Shown here piece by piece: positions 22,027 to 33,011 of a stretch of DNA of 64,000 bases. The stretch is from Taenia hydatigena (taxonomy: Eukaryota > Platyhelminthes > Cestoda > Cyclophyllidea > Taeniidae): assembly GCA_036345935.2 (NCBI GenBank), contig JADWOT020001347.1:1-64000 (forward strand), written 5' to 3'. How positions within the stretch are numbered: the first letter of the stretch is position 1; each line of letters begins with the position of its first letter. Both the position numbers and the translations under genes were made by a program. The notes beneath the pieces are model-generated. The model ran no database searches. It saw only the letters and a list, made by a program, of their open reading frames with translations, and was not told the origin of the DNA.

Positions 22027-22560
22027 CTGGTGGCAGCGTTGGCGGACCTTCCTCATTTCAAGAAAGGGACGAATTTCAGAGATTGGATGAAAACCGTTAG
22101 GTTTAACATCCACTTGTTTTCCCAGCGGCAGAGGATTTCGCTGATCCTACACGCTCTCCCGCAAGAGCTGTTCTCCGCAGCGGTTGATGCCGGAGTCTCA
22201 CCCGACTCCGATCTAGACCGGTGCTGTGAGATTCTGGCATAGCTCGTTATTGACCAACGAAAGGGGTCGCTCGCTAGAGAGTTCTTTCTCCGCGAGCAAA
22301 AATCGGGCGAAAACGACGAGGACCTCGAGGGAGCACTGCAAATCCTCGCTGAACGGGCTTTCAGAGGCTGCCCACCTAACAAGGTGAAAAGATGGGTGGC
22401 TGTCCAACTCAAAGCCAGCGTTCGTCCCCGTCTATCGCCGCGAAACTCCAGGCCCTGAAGACCAGCGACCTCAGCCAGCTGGTCGATGCAGCCACGAGGA
22501 AACGTCGGGAACTCCTCCTGACTTCGTCGCTCCACACGACCCACCGACGACCAAGTTCCA
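22027..22560 (+). pseudogene. Broken gag-like capsid frame of an LTR retroelement
   Basis: Directly after the PBS a frame opens with residues typical of Ty3/gypsy-type Gag: a W in a RDWMKTV stretch, a LILHALPQEL stretch, then FFLREQKSGE and LAERAF. Gag packages the element RNA. The frame is broken by an in-frame TAG at 22240-22242. It then stays open until TGA at 22456-22458, while the continuing similarity (residues like AAKLQALKTSDLSQLVDAA) moves to another frame near 22430, so at least one frameshift exists. No protease, reverse transcriptase or integrase is present. The ATG at 21961 lies inside the LTR and is not necessarily the original start. Confidence 0.65.
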
Positions 22561-22652
22561 CACGTCCACGGTGGACCCCTTCGCTCCGCTTCGCAAAAGC
22601 AGGTGAGCAGCACTATTCCCTATCCTGCTTATCATCCCATGGTTATCTTCCG

Positions 22653-22744
22653 TTTACGCGAGTCTCCGCGCTGCTCCGTCACGTGGTTCAAATTGACTTC
22701 CCGCCTCTGGCCCACAAAGCGCATTTCAAGAATTAAGTATTACA
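22653..22744 (-). mobile_element. Inverted LTR 5' end (same family as 21801)
   Basis: Read on the minus strand from 22744, TGTAATACTT and about 90 following bases match the first 90 bases of the LTR at 21801 closely, then similarity stops. The two LTR starts therefore face outward, giving roughly 90-bp terminal inverted repeats around the gag remnant. The flanks (AGTAG and GTGGG) do not match as a target duplication, so this looks like a rearranged pair of insertions. Confidence 0.7.
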
Positions 22745-24600
22745 GTGGGCACAAAAAGATCTCGTGGGAGAGCTCAAAACAGGGATAAATCACGCCCTTA
22801 GGAGCTAACACGCTGCTCCGCAACAAGGTTGAAATTGTCGTCCTGTCCTGACCTACAAAGCACGCTCCATATAACTTAAAACCTAAAAACAAATAGCAAA
22901 AACATTTGCCTTTTTGAAAAAGACGTGATTTTGGCTTTCTATTGTTTATAAATAGTTTCATTTGTTTTTATATCCTTGCGATTCGCTGCTGAGTTTCTCA
23001 TTGCTGCATGCTTTGTAATTTGTTTTGTTTATGTGTTCGCTCTTCAAATATAACACCAAAGACAAATCTTAGCACCAGCAGCAGCCTTAAACTTAAGGAT
23101 AAAACACAAAAATTTATAGCTTGTTTGTTTTATTAAGCGAACACAGAGGTGATTGGTTAGTTTTGCCTATTGAGCGCGTAAGTGGTGTGCATTTTAAGTA
23201 CCCTCGTTTCCTATCAGTCGGGTGGGTATTCAACGCCCTTTGCTGGTCACAAGTTTAGTATTTGTGTTTTTAGGTCATTTTAATACCGATTTGCTTCCTT
23301 TTCACTTTTAATTGCTAGGGTGAACGCAAAAGCTTCATAATGTGACCATTGGGGCATTTTGTTTTCCAACCACAACTGCATTTTTTGCACTCTACAATGC
23401 TTCAGGCAATAAATTATGATTGTTCTGATAATTATAGAATTGGTTAGCTCCTTTACTGAAGGTTGACTTCTAATAATGATGCGTAACGTAGTTAAGGAGA
23501 GTTATAACCAACCCAGCTGCTTGACATTTATTCAAGATTTTCTTGCGACTAAGAACCTATTGTGTGCATAGATATATGCACCTATTTATCTGCCTCCTTT
23601 AACTGCTTAAATATAAAAAGCGTTAAAGAAACAGCTGCAGTTGCTGTCAAGACTCGTTGTTTTCCATTCGTACTACCTGCTCGAGTTGGTGTTTTGACTG
23701 CGCAATATTTCTAGCGAATAATCGAGATTGTTTTGGTTGTTTCCAAATGGTTTGCTACTTTAACAGGTATGGGTTTTGAATGATGAGGCCTAATTTGATG
23801 AATAGACCTTTAACTTTGTTAAGAGCTTTCTGCTCATTCATTATTTTCTCACTGATAGATACTCATTTATTTGTGGGTATCTGCTTATCACTTCCCTTCC
23901 TACGCACTTCTATGCTGCTATAGAGTACTTTGATCTGTTGATTACGATTTTTCTGGTCGTTCTTCGAATGAGCATGGATTGGTTCCCACCGTGTTAGCTA
24001 AAATTCCAGTTCTCGATGATGCAGTGTAGGAAGTCCGACCTCACTGATCTCCTGAACACGGGTTCAGCTTCGACGTGAGTTTGTGTTTGGTTGTTCACTT
24101 GTTTATTTGTTTGTCTTACTCAGAGAAATAGGGCGGCATCTTGGCGACTCAGAAGTGTCTGCGTGGAAGGCTGTAGCAGTAACAGTGGTAGTAGTAGTGG
24201 ACTTCCATCAATCACAATTACCAACAATTGCTACTGCTGGCTGCTTTGGGTGCTGATTGTCTGGTCAGAAAGAAGTGTGTAACTGAGACCTATTAGTTTG
24301 ATAGGAGTTTGACTTTCTTTGCAGATGACTGTCAGAGTTGAAGTGGCGGTCGGCGCAGCAGGAAATAGAGGAGGAGGAGGAGGTTGGGAGGGAGGGAGAG
24401 TGAGGAGGAGTAGGTGCTGCGTCGTTGTTGCTTCCTACTATTGGTATTAACGCTGCTGCGGGATGTTGCGGCTTTTGTGACCTGATGGGCATGGGGAGTA
24501 GTAGAGGTCAGCACGATCCTCTCTTCTTCGTTTGCCCCACTGCTGTTGCTCGACCCTCTGTGACACTAAAGTGTCGACCTCGTCGTTGTTGTTGCTGGAG

Positions 24601-24620
24601 CCCTACTTCACAAAGTAGGG
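24601..24620. other. Perfect 8-bp-arm hairpin CCCTACTT-N4-AAGTAGGG
   Basis: The perfect inverted repeat is retained in the right arm (45903-45922). It is nearly retained in the older third copy (about 50347-50368), where one inserted C interrupts one arm. It lies about 30 bases from a conserved 'gcctcccatggc'-like stretch. Confidence 0.7.
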
Positions 24621-25379
24621 AGTGGTGCTTTCTGGCCATGGGAGGCGTCGACGCGAGATCTTGTCCGTCGGAAAATTTGACTGCTTCAAAAGTGCTAGCA
24701 AGCGCAAATGCGGAGGTTCCTCCAACTTATAACTTGGGTGTATTTGAAACCTGCCGTGTTCTGTTTTATTGAAGCAGAACAAGTGTAAGAAAGGCAGTGG
24801 TGACTTCATCGAAGGGCTGCGACGGATTGATGGCGTTTTCCATGATCGGCGGCCTAATTCTGTCTGCGTCTCGTTGATCGTTGACTGACTGACCAATAAA
24901 TCAATACTTTTATCAATAAAGCAGTCAATGAGCTGCCTATCGTGATGTAGTTGCCCGTTGTGGGAATTACGAAGTGTTCTCAAGCCGCTCGCGACACACT
25001 GCCTAAGCCATTACAATCATGACTTCCATCCCAACTCTATCCGGCCCTCCACTTGCCTTTTGCAATCTGTTAATCCCCTCGACTCAGGGGAGGGTCCGTG
25101 AAGAGACGTCAGCATTGCCTCCTGCAGCCAGCTCTACTCGGTCCTCTAATCCGATTCCAAAATCGAAGTGCCCACAGAGCATCCACCACCCATCCTTTAA
25201 CTTCCATTCATCCTAAGCCTCAACTCCCATTCGTCACACTATCGAAAACACGTTGTTCATTCAACGATGTGATTAGACACATCCGTAAGTACCTCCTTAT
25301 ATGAAAAGTAGTCTACAGCCTTAATTAAACTCCCACTACTCGCATTTTATCGTCTGCCCTTCTAGTCTCACCTGTGGCA

Positions 25380-28300
25380 TTCGGTCGGTCGGTGGTCTGA
25401 CCAACCAACACTGGACAGCGCAATCTGCAGCACTGGCTACACTTGGAAGTTGTGAGGAACCACGTCCCGGTGTTCTCGATGACGTGGACGACGGCACGAC
25501 GACAGCTGCATTCTGAATCAGGCCTTTAACTTATCAAGCATATCAGGTGAGAAAAGGAAAGCCGAAGATCAGTGCACTTGTTGAGTCGACGTACTCCTCT
25601 CCGACTACGTTAGTGTTAATGAATCTTCTAATTCTCTTCCTCCTGCTCCCCCTCCATGTGTGCTATGATGTGGTGGCTATTGAGCCAAAGCAGAGAAGCA
25701 CATGGGAAGGCGACGTTTGCTACTAGGAAACAACCTATACTGAGGACTGTTGTGCAAAGCCGACACCAGCAGACGCCACTGCTAGACACTACGTGACACG
25801 TGCCACAGATCGATCCACGCACATGTCAAATGCGAAGACGTCAATCACACACTCAACTGCCAGATATGCTTACGTACGCGTTGCAAAGCCTTCTACTCCT
25901 AATTTTCCTTCTCCGCCTTATCCTTGTTTGCACCATTCGGTTCATCGCTAGCGTCTTCACCTCCTTTTGGTTCGTTCTCCTCGCCTCAATTTTCCTTCTC
26001 ATCCTCTACTTTTGCCTCCGACGTCATCCCGCTCTCCTTCCTCTCGTCATTTTCAAAAGTTGCAAAGACGTCAAGGGACCAAGGCAGATAGAAATCGCAG
26101 AAATTAGGGGTAAGTTGTACTATCATCCTTTCCTTCTCCTCCTCCTCCCACGTCTACTTCTGCCCCTCCTCTTCCTTCCTCCAATCCATCTTACCCCTTT
26201 TCTTCCCTACTAGATTTGCATGCGTTAATTCAGCATTTCACTCACTAGTATGCCATTGCATTTCACCACATATCAAGACTGAAAGCGAGGGTTAAATGCT
26301 TGAAGCATGTCATTAGGCAGAAATACGTGGTCGACTTTTTTCATTCAGCGGGACGGTTATAGGAGGGGGTGGATGAAGGTATTGTGGAGTAGTGGGAAGC
26401 GAGAGCGAAGGAAATGAAGGAGAGATGTCTACAGCACTACGCATAGGCATACAGTAATAACATTTCGCAAACCCCCTTCCCTAATATCCTGTCTTGCCTG
26501 CTCTCGACCGTTCGTCTCTTCTCCCCTCCTCACTTACCCATTCCTTCGTCCACTTCGGTTGAACAAGCGAGTTACTTCGCCACCATCAGAGAGGTGCAAA
26601 CACCACCCTTGTCATCTCTGGTACGAAGGAAGTACTCACGTAGATGCATAATTAGGGAGAGCCATGAAGAAGTTACCTTTGTCAGCTCCATAGCAGCCTT
26701 TAGGAGTAAGTCGCCATTTTCTTTCATGCAGGTATGCCTTGTACCGCTTTGCTCATCTCAATTCTTATGTCTGTCTCGCACGCGATTGCGAATTGCCTAA
26801 TTGACAACAGGAGCAGGGGCAGAAGCAGGAGCAGATGCAGTGAAAGAGAAGCAGTGTAGCACGTTAGGCAAAACTAGGCTTAACTAGGTCGGACTGTACT
26901 GGACTAATTCAAATACGAGTGGAGTAGAGCAGTCACTTAAGCCTGATTGTGACAGTCTGGTGTGGAAGAGAGTGGGAAAGGTTGGAATGAAGAGGATAGG
27001 CAGGTAGCCGTATTCATGACCTACCGTTCAAATCAACCTTAACGCCTCCTCATTTGTCACGTCAAATCGGCCTAACGCAACTGCAGGCTGCATGCAATGA
27101 GGTCTTCCTTTTCTGTCTGGCAGATATTAGGGACCAATATACACACACAGCAAGGAGGTCCGGCGACGTCTCCGAGATGGTGGAGCGGAAACCATTTTGC
27201 CTCCTCCTCCTCCTCCTCTCGCATGTCCCTCTTCAATCCATTTTCGGTGAGTCACTTCTTCTTCTTGTCTGCATTCCACTTCACTGCGTGTGCTCCTTAG
27301 TACTGCGTCTTGCATTATGTCTTAGTGCTTACGCTTCATTTATTCAAACCAGAGAAAAGGGAGGAAAGAATGCTGCCTACATATCATCCTCTTACAGTCC
27401 TTCGTGTTTCCATTTCAGTGACGCCAGGACGCTGCACTCGTCTTGATACCCCACGTTTTTGTCACGTTCTCCTCTCCCGGACCCACAGTCACTTCTCCTC
27501 TTCCTTTTCCTCCAACCCCATCATTTGCCAACGCCCTTTAAGTAAGTTCCGTTCCTCTCTCCATTTCCTTCATTCCTCATCATGCTATGTTAAATGGTGA
27601 TGCTGATGAGAGGAGTTATGCTCTGGACTAGACGAGGCTTAGACTACACCAGAGTGGACTACACTAGACTTAAGCAATGTCTAAATTCCGCTTTAACTTA
27701 GCTAGCATTGCCGTATCCCCTTCATTCCCATCGTCCGCTTCTTCATTTCCTGTAGTTTGTTTTATTCCACGCCGCCTCAGTTCTGCAGCTTCTTCCTCCT
27801 CCTCATCCCACTCCTTCTCCTCCACCAGTTATGCCCTTGGGAGCGAAGGTGAGTGCCTTCCACCTAATTCCCACTTCGTATTGCATAGTTCGGCTCATAC
27901 CCCACCTTCCCATCCCATTCTCCACATCCATCTCCCACCTTGTGGAGAGTGCCTCTACCTGGTGGTCCATAATAACGCGTAGGAAGGTGCACTTCTCTCT
28001 CTGCTCCTTCATCCTCACTCTTTTCGCTCCGTCTGTCCTACTGTGTGTGCACGTCGTTGTCCACTTCCTTTCTTTGTCCTTCCAGATCGTTGTCGTGATC
28101 AGTGTGGCACAGTAACAGGTGAGAACATGTGTTTGCTTGTATGTGTGTGCGCGTGTGTTTGTGTGTGTAGGCCTGTTGGCACAGTTGGTCAATCTTCCTC
28201 TCTGTACGCGACTTTGCAGACGACCAGGTGGATAGTTGTATCCTGGGCCCAGTAAGCTGTCCTTTGACCATTCATTTGTTGTCTGGTTTGTTGGTAGGTT

Positions 28301-28620
28301 GGTTGGTTTTAATTTCTCAGTTCTCAACCCACCTATTTCGCGTTACCCGCCTCCTGACTCCTCTGTCTGTGCCTTCTGTCCTCTCTCATCATCATTCTAT
28401 CTTTTCCCTTTTTTTCAGATTGAAGAAGACATATCGTGGTTGGAAGAAAGCAGCGACGACAAAAATATGAGCAATATTGTGCATGGAGGTGGTCCAAACC
28501 GTCACAGATGGTTAGCCAACCATGTGCTGAGGATATCGAGCTGCCTGCGCCTACACAGAGGAAAAGGACTTACCAAAAGAAGTGGTGCTACGAGGAGGCC
28601 CCTGAATCCGGTAATCTGTG
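25380..28620 (+). other. Candidate multi-exon locus in left arm (speculative)
   Basis: Several short segments are bounded by AG and GT signals with pyrimidine tracts: 26590-26705, 27131-27246, 27419-27541, 27781-27848, 28086-28118 (33 nt) and 28419-28610 (192 nt). There is also an upstream membrane-like frame (25800-26109) with three hydrophobic runs ending at GGG|GTAAGT. In the right arm the 28419 exon is 201 nt, with a 9-nt in-frame insertion and both splice signals kept. The membrane-like frame also differs by a 3-nt indel. Against coding: the 27131 donor is lost in the right arm, the 27419 donor becomes GC, and no continuous frame is evident. I do not recognise any product. It could be a decaying gene or chance in pyrimidine-rich DNA. 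Confidence 0.25.
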
Positions 28621-29221
28621 GTTGTGAGTGCCGCAATTGCGCAGCTCTTAACATTAGACACTGAGCATTTTAAGGACTTCTGCCCCACCCACCCCCAATT
28701 TCTCCATGTACTTACACCAATTCTTCTCCTCTTCTATTTTCTCTCGTCCCTAATAGAAGTGTTTTCCATCCAACTGCGTCTTTATGGGCACTGCATTATG
28801 CGCGTTCTACTGGTAAATGCCACCCACTTCAATGGACACACTTAACCTCTCGTGTCACTGTGGTTAGAGCAGTAGCCTTGCAGAGCGAGCATGCCCTGGC
28901 TTTCTGTAAGAGGGCGGTGGGCGCTGAACCGTTGCTTCTCAGTGGTTGTGTGATTGTGAGCGGCGAATGCCGGCGTGGTCGATTGGACGACTTTTCGCTC
29001 AGTATGAATTGAGCACATGGACGGGTGGGCTTGTCCGATATGTTCAGTAGCCCAAATAGTGGGCGGAGCAGATTGCCAGTGAGAGAGGGCAGGGCAAGTG
29101 GAGTGTCGATCGGGCCTCTTCTCTATCCCAAGACTAGATCCGTGCCTAGGCTGCCAGTGCCCCATCCTCTGTGTGTGTCAATAGGGAACGCGCTGACAGA
29201 CTCGCGGCATTCATTGACTTC

Positions 29222-30199
29222 AGAGATGGCTTGGGTGCGCTTAGCCACAGTGAAATCACAAACGCTCGGCACCATGGAGATGGGGCCTGCTTTGACTACC
29301 AGTGGCATTCTAGCACCATAGAGGGACCACATACTGACCATGCGTTCCTCATTCAATGCTCAGTGAAGTCAGAATTTCGAGGTCGCATGCCTACAACGGG
29401 GATGGGTGGAGCAATGGAGGAGCGAATATGGCTCGTATTTTAAACACCAAATGATCGGATTCTTGATAGACGAGGAGATGAAGCAGCTATGCTTCCCAGA
29501 TTCGATATGTGCGGCGTCGCCTGGGATCTACGCGTCAACCTAATTCTGAATAATTCGTTTCGAAACACGATTCAATTTTCCGATACCCCCGTCTTTACGA
29601 AATTCACTCTACAAGCTCTCCTTTGGATAACATCTGTGACTAACGAAGAAGCTACTTACAAGGATTTTTGCCTCACTCATCACTGTTTTCACATGGATGC
29701 GATGAATTTGAGTAAACATTCGTTTCATTCCCTCACTACACAACTACGTGACTGCAAGAACGATTCGTCCTCGGACGTTGTCGACTGACTCAATGCTGGT
29801 ATCACAGAAGATACTTTAAGTTCCCATTGCCTTTTCACTCCGGGTGCGAATTTCGCTTTGCATAATCATTGTTTGACGGTTTAATCATTTCGCTGTGTCG
29901 TTTCTGCAAAAGTCGTAAAAATTGAGGTGAGGCAGTCCAGCTACCACAACTAATTGTCCCAAATGCAGTCCGCAACAAATTGTTCATGCTATGAAAGTTT
30001 AGAAATGAATGGACAACAAAGAAGAGAAATTACACTTCCTTCACTTAAGAGCTTTCACTGACTGAATTCCGCAGAGTCCACTCTACTGTGGATCACGTAA
30101 CACTTCGACGCTCCACTGCATGCACATGTTCAGGATTGCGTGGTAATGTCAAGCGCATTTGAGGCACTTGAAAGTTATTCGGACAAATTATTTAGTAAA
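29222..30199. other. 978-bp segment present only in the left arm
   Basis: The left arm reads ...TTGACTTC, then 978 bp, then ACTTCGCTATT; the right arm reads directly TTGACTTCGCTATT. The 5-bp ACTTC therefore flanks the segment as a direct repeat (29217-29221 and 30200-30204). This fits an insertion with a 5-bp target duplication, or a deletion in the right arm through the repeat. The ends are not TG...CA and show no inverted repeat. A 99-codon ATG frame (29489-29788) is inside but unrecognised. Confidence 0.75.
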
Positions 30200-30206
30200 A
30201 CTTCGC

Positions 30207-30383
30207 TATTCGTCCAAGTTCCATCGCCTGTTGCGGGCATTTGGTTCGCTGTTTTGTCATCACTAAGCAAACTGGCCTCTAGGCCCTATCAGCACCTCGA
30301 AGTCTCCTTCTGGCTACCGAATAAATGTGTTCCCTTCATGTGTTACATCTGCTTTCGTCTCCGAGGAAGCCTCGGGGAGCTGT
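30207..30383 (+). mobile_element. Degraded LTR-like sequence related to the TRIM LTR
   Basis: The last part, with a 'ctggcctctaggcc' centre and a 'cgaggaagcctcggggagctgtga' type end (split here as CGAGGAAG and CCTCGGGGAGC), resembles the TRIM LTR centre 'ctggcctccgggcc' and its end GAGGGAGCCTCGGGG. The beginning is not recognisable. A copy lies inverted in the right arm (about 39930-40105), so it predates the duplication. Confidence 0.35.
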
Positions 30384-30887
30384 GACTTCGTTGACTGATT
30401 GTATGATCCAAAACTTGCTAAAACGATGCAAAGGTTATAATAAACATTTAAAGTTCTAGCTTGGTAGCCCACCTTATTTTAGTGTTTAAATCGAAAGCAG
30501 GAATTCTGTTGGTGAAGGCGTAAATAAGACATGGTTTTATTTATCTTATTATTCATCGCGGAAATGCTCAAGTTGTGTGCATCCAGTTCCACTGAGAGCA
30601 TATCCGGACTAGACCGCAAATGTGTTTGAGTAGAGGAGAATATATTGCAGATCACGATAAGTGCATTTAGAAACAACAAAGTTATTCGTGCGGAAATTGG
30701 AATCGAGACATTCGCAGTGCTTTATTTCCGATTAGGCAAATGTGTGACATTAAACTTTTCTACATAGGCAATGCAACGCCGCAGCCGCAAACACGTTAGC
30801 TTCTAAGCAGCAAATGATTTTAACAAACTTAAATCCATTGCCTTTTTGTTGCTGTAATACTAAATGATATTCTACCTTAGAGGTTGT

Positions 30888-33011
30888 TGAAGCATGAGGT
30901 GCATAACAAGACTTACGTTTAAATTCTATTAAAATCTATTTTCGTCCGCGATTTGCTGAAGTTTTCCAATATTTGGCTAGTAATTTTGATCTCTTCCTAT
31001 AAAATCTACTGTTACTAGCTCTGACACAAAAGTCGAATAAGGTAATGAATGAATGACCAGCTCTTTTGGTTTGCTGCGCGTTTGGCTTTTGAGTTTCTTC
31101 TCATTCATTTCGATAGTTTTCCCAACTACTGAGGGCCAATATTTGCAAAAGTGAGTGTCTTTTGTGTGCAACTCAGGATTGCAATGAATATGGGTGGTCT
31201 TAGTGATTGTGCACGCAAATGCGAGTTGACTCGCAGTCGATAAATGGACGCGTGGATGAATGAGTGAGAAGATCCGCCAGCTGAACGCTGGCACAATAAA
31301 AGCTTAAGGCCGTTTAAAGTTGTAGGCAAGTAGGAGCATACATACTCGTTATTTCATGCTTTTATTCTCGACATGGATGCGGTGCTTCCATGTGCTGGAA
31401 GAATGGATTTATTCTTTCTCCTTCAGGGACATGGTGCTAGTCGATGCGTCGCAGCTTAACAAGTTGATTGAATTCTGAAGATACGGCTGCTTTACTCCTT
31501 TGGGACTTTCATCTTTGCTGCCTGGAACGAAACCATGTGGCATGTTTTCCATATCACCGATTCTATCGGTAACAAGACTATTGTTTGTATTTAGGGCAAT
31601 AAAGCTGATGAAGCACAGTCGTGTCTTCAGGTTTCTGAGAAGGATCTGACTCGTTAGACCAGCAAACTGCAATTAGCGTGGTTACTTAAACGAGGCAACT
31701 AGTAGTGGGCGTAGTGGTGATTTTCTCTGTTAAGAAGACAGTGACTAGTTTGCTAAGGTGTTGCGTCTAGCAGGGATTTGGCGTAACTCGGGTTCCGCTT
31801 GCCGAGTTATTTTCGATGAGGCCTCATGATCATGAGTTCTTCGTGATGAGCGCAAGCAAATGGGCTAGAAGTTGATTCCAGCAGGTGTTGCCTGTGAAGA
31901 GAGAGAAGGGAAAAAGAAGAAGGTAGAGGATGGATGAGGGCACATATAGTGAAAACCGTATCACTCCACGCGTCACTCGGCCAATTTTTACTTTTGAACT
32001 TCGAAGCAGAATGTTGGTACTACTGAGATGGTGCTCGGTAGCTGGTGTTTTGTCAGCTGGACGAACTACACGATGGCATTTGTGGTAGTTGGATCACAAG
32101 GCTAGGGCTGGGTTCCAGTGGCGGCGATGGCGAGAAAAAAGTAAAGAGGAGGAGAGGAAGAGGCGTTGGAAGCGGTGGTGAATTGGTAAGGAAGAAAGGC
32201 ACGCTCATCAGAAAGGGAAGAAGAACGAGGCTGTGCTGCTCCATAACAACTGCACTGTGTGTCTACATTCTGCCTGGTTGCTGCGCCGCCGTAGTACTAG
32301 AGCACCCTAACTACAATTATTCTAATCGAGTAGCTGGACACTTAATTATTTTTTAGCAACAGATTACACAAACTGACTGATCAGGGTGATGTCAACGCCA
32401 TCACTCAATGCCTATGCAAAAGCGCATCGTCCTTCGTCAGGACATCACACCCATCGACGATGGCAATCAAGCCATCTGACTTGGCTTGGATAACCCATTG
32501 AGAAGTCGGAACGCCATAAACGGCACCGCCTTAACTGTTAGTATTGAAAGAGCAGAGATTCTTCACATGCCTTGGATCCAAAAGTTTCTGGTCGGACAAA
32601 AGATAGGGCAATGCAGATGCTACGAAGCATGCGTAATCTTTGCGTTGGTTAGTTCTCTCCCTCCCCAATGGGTTTTTGAATCACTCTCTAGTGCGGAAAT
32701 AGCCAAAAAGCGCTAAAATGGGCAAGAATGATGCCATTCATTATGCAACTCCTACAGCTGACAGGTAATTTTTATGATGAGCATTTAAGGATCGCAGGAA
32801 GCAAAAATTGAACATACTTTTAAATAAAATTAAGAACTTTGGTCCATTTGATGTCAGTGAGCCTCAAGCAGCCGGTTCTGTCTGCCATCAAGCTCGAGAC
32901 TTATCGCAGCCATCACGGCCAAGACGCTTAGCTAAACGAAAAGAGGTTGAGTCCATTATTGCTGACCGGCTGACCGACCTAGAGACCTCGTTTGTACTTT
33001 GACCAGCCTTC
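30888..33011. repeat. Direct duplication C, copy 1
   Basis: Aligns with 52708-54472 and then 55625-55943 on the same strand, at well above nine bases in ten in most places. It starts exactly where the left arm of the inverted duplication stops. It ends at CCAGCCTTC, where copy 2 runs into telomeric hexamers. Copy 2 has 1152 extra bases (54473-55624). An open frame at 32486-32716 (plus) is shared with 54268-54453 but has no recognisable family. Confidence 0.9.
31409..31666 (-). CDS. Possible 3'-terminal exon, unknown protein (copy 1)
   Basis: On the minus strand a consensus acceptor (GCTAATTGCAG, next to 31667) opens an 85-codon frame to a stop at 31409. The first third is hydrophobic (LRNLKTRLCFISFIAL), the rest is a hydrophilic tail ending MSLKEKE. 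The copy at 53215-53472 has the same length, the same acceptor and stop, no frameshift, and only a few amino-acid changes (T to I, G to V, V to I, G to R). The conserved frame makes a real exon possible, but upstream exons are not identifiable and the duplication is recent enough that conservation is weak evidence. Confidence 0.3.
   Translation of the reverse strand, partial: FAGLTSQILLRNLKTRLCFISFIALNTNNSLVTDRIGDMENMPHGFVPGSKDESPKGVKQPYLQNSINLLSCDASTSTMSLKEKE

Larger units (their letters stand above)
22745..30888 (+). repeat. Large inverted duplication, left arm
   Basis: This 8.1-kb arm is the reverse complement of 39418-47776 apart from indels; sampled segments agree at roughly nine bases in ten. 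It begins in an LTR fragment (22745-22870), runs through family A in reverse (22870-24100), a conserved hairpin (24601-24620), a possible spliced locus (25380-28620), and ends at the start of duplication C. It lacks about 1.26 kb present in the right arm (44572-45835) and carries 978 bp not in the right arm (29222-30199). The spacer between arms is 8.5 kb. Confidence 0.9.

Noticed and set aside
22053..22613. 186-codon minus-strand ORF
   Set aside because: It is antisense to the gag-like frame, which has recognisable residues on the plus strand.
28860..28930. tRNA-like A box (TGGTTAGAGCAG) suggesting a tRNA or SINE head
   Set aside because: No matching B box (GGTTCGANTCC) at the right distance and no cloverleaf can be drawn.
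32053..32356. Opposing ORFs of 63 and 103 codons in duplication C copy 1
   Set aside because: Copy 2 has a 24-base loss and other indels here that break the frames; composition is low-complexity.
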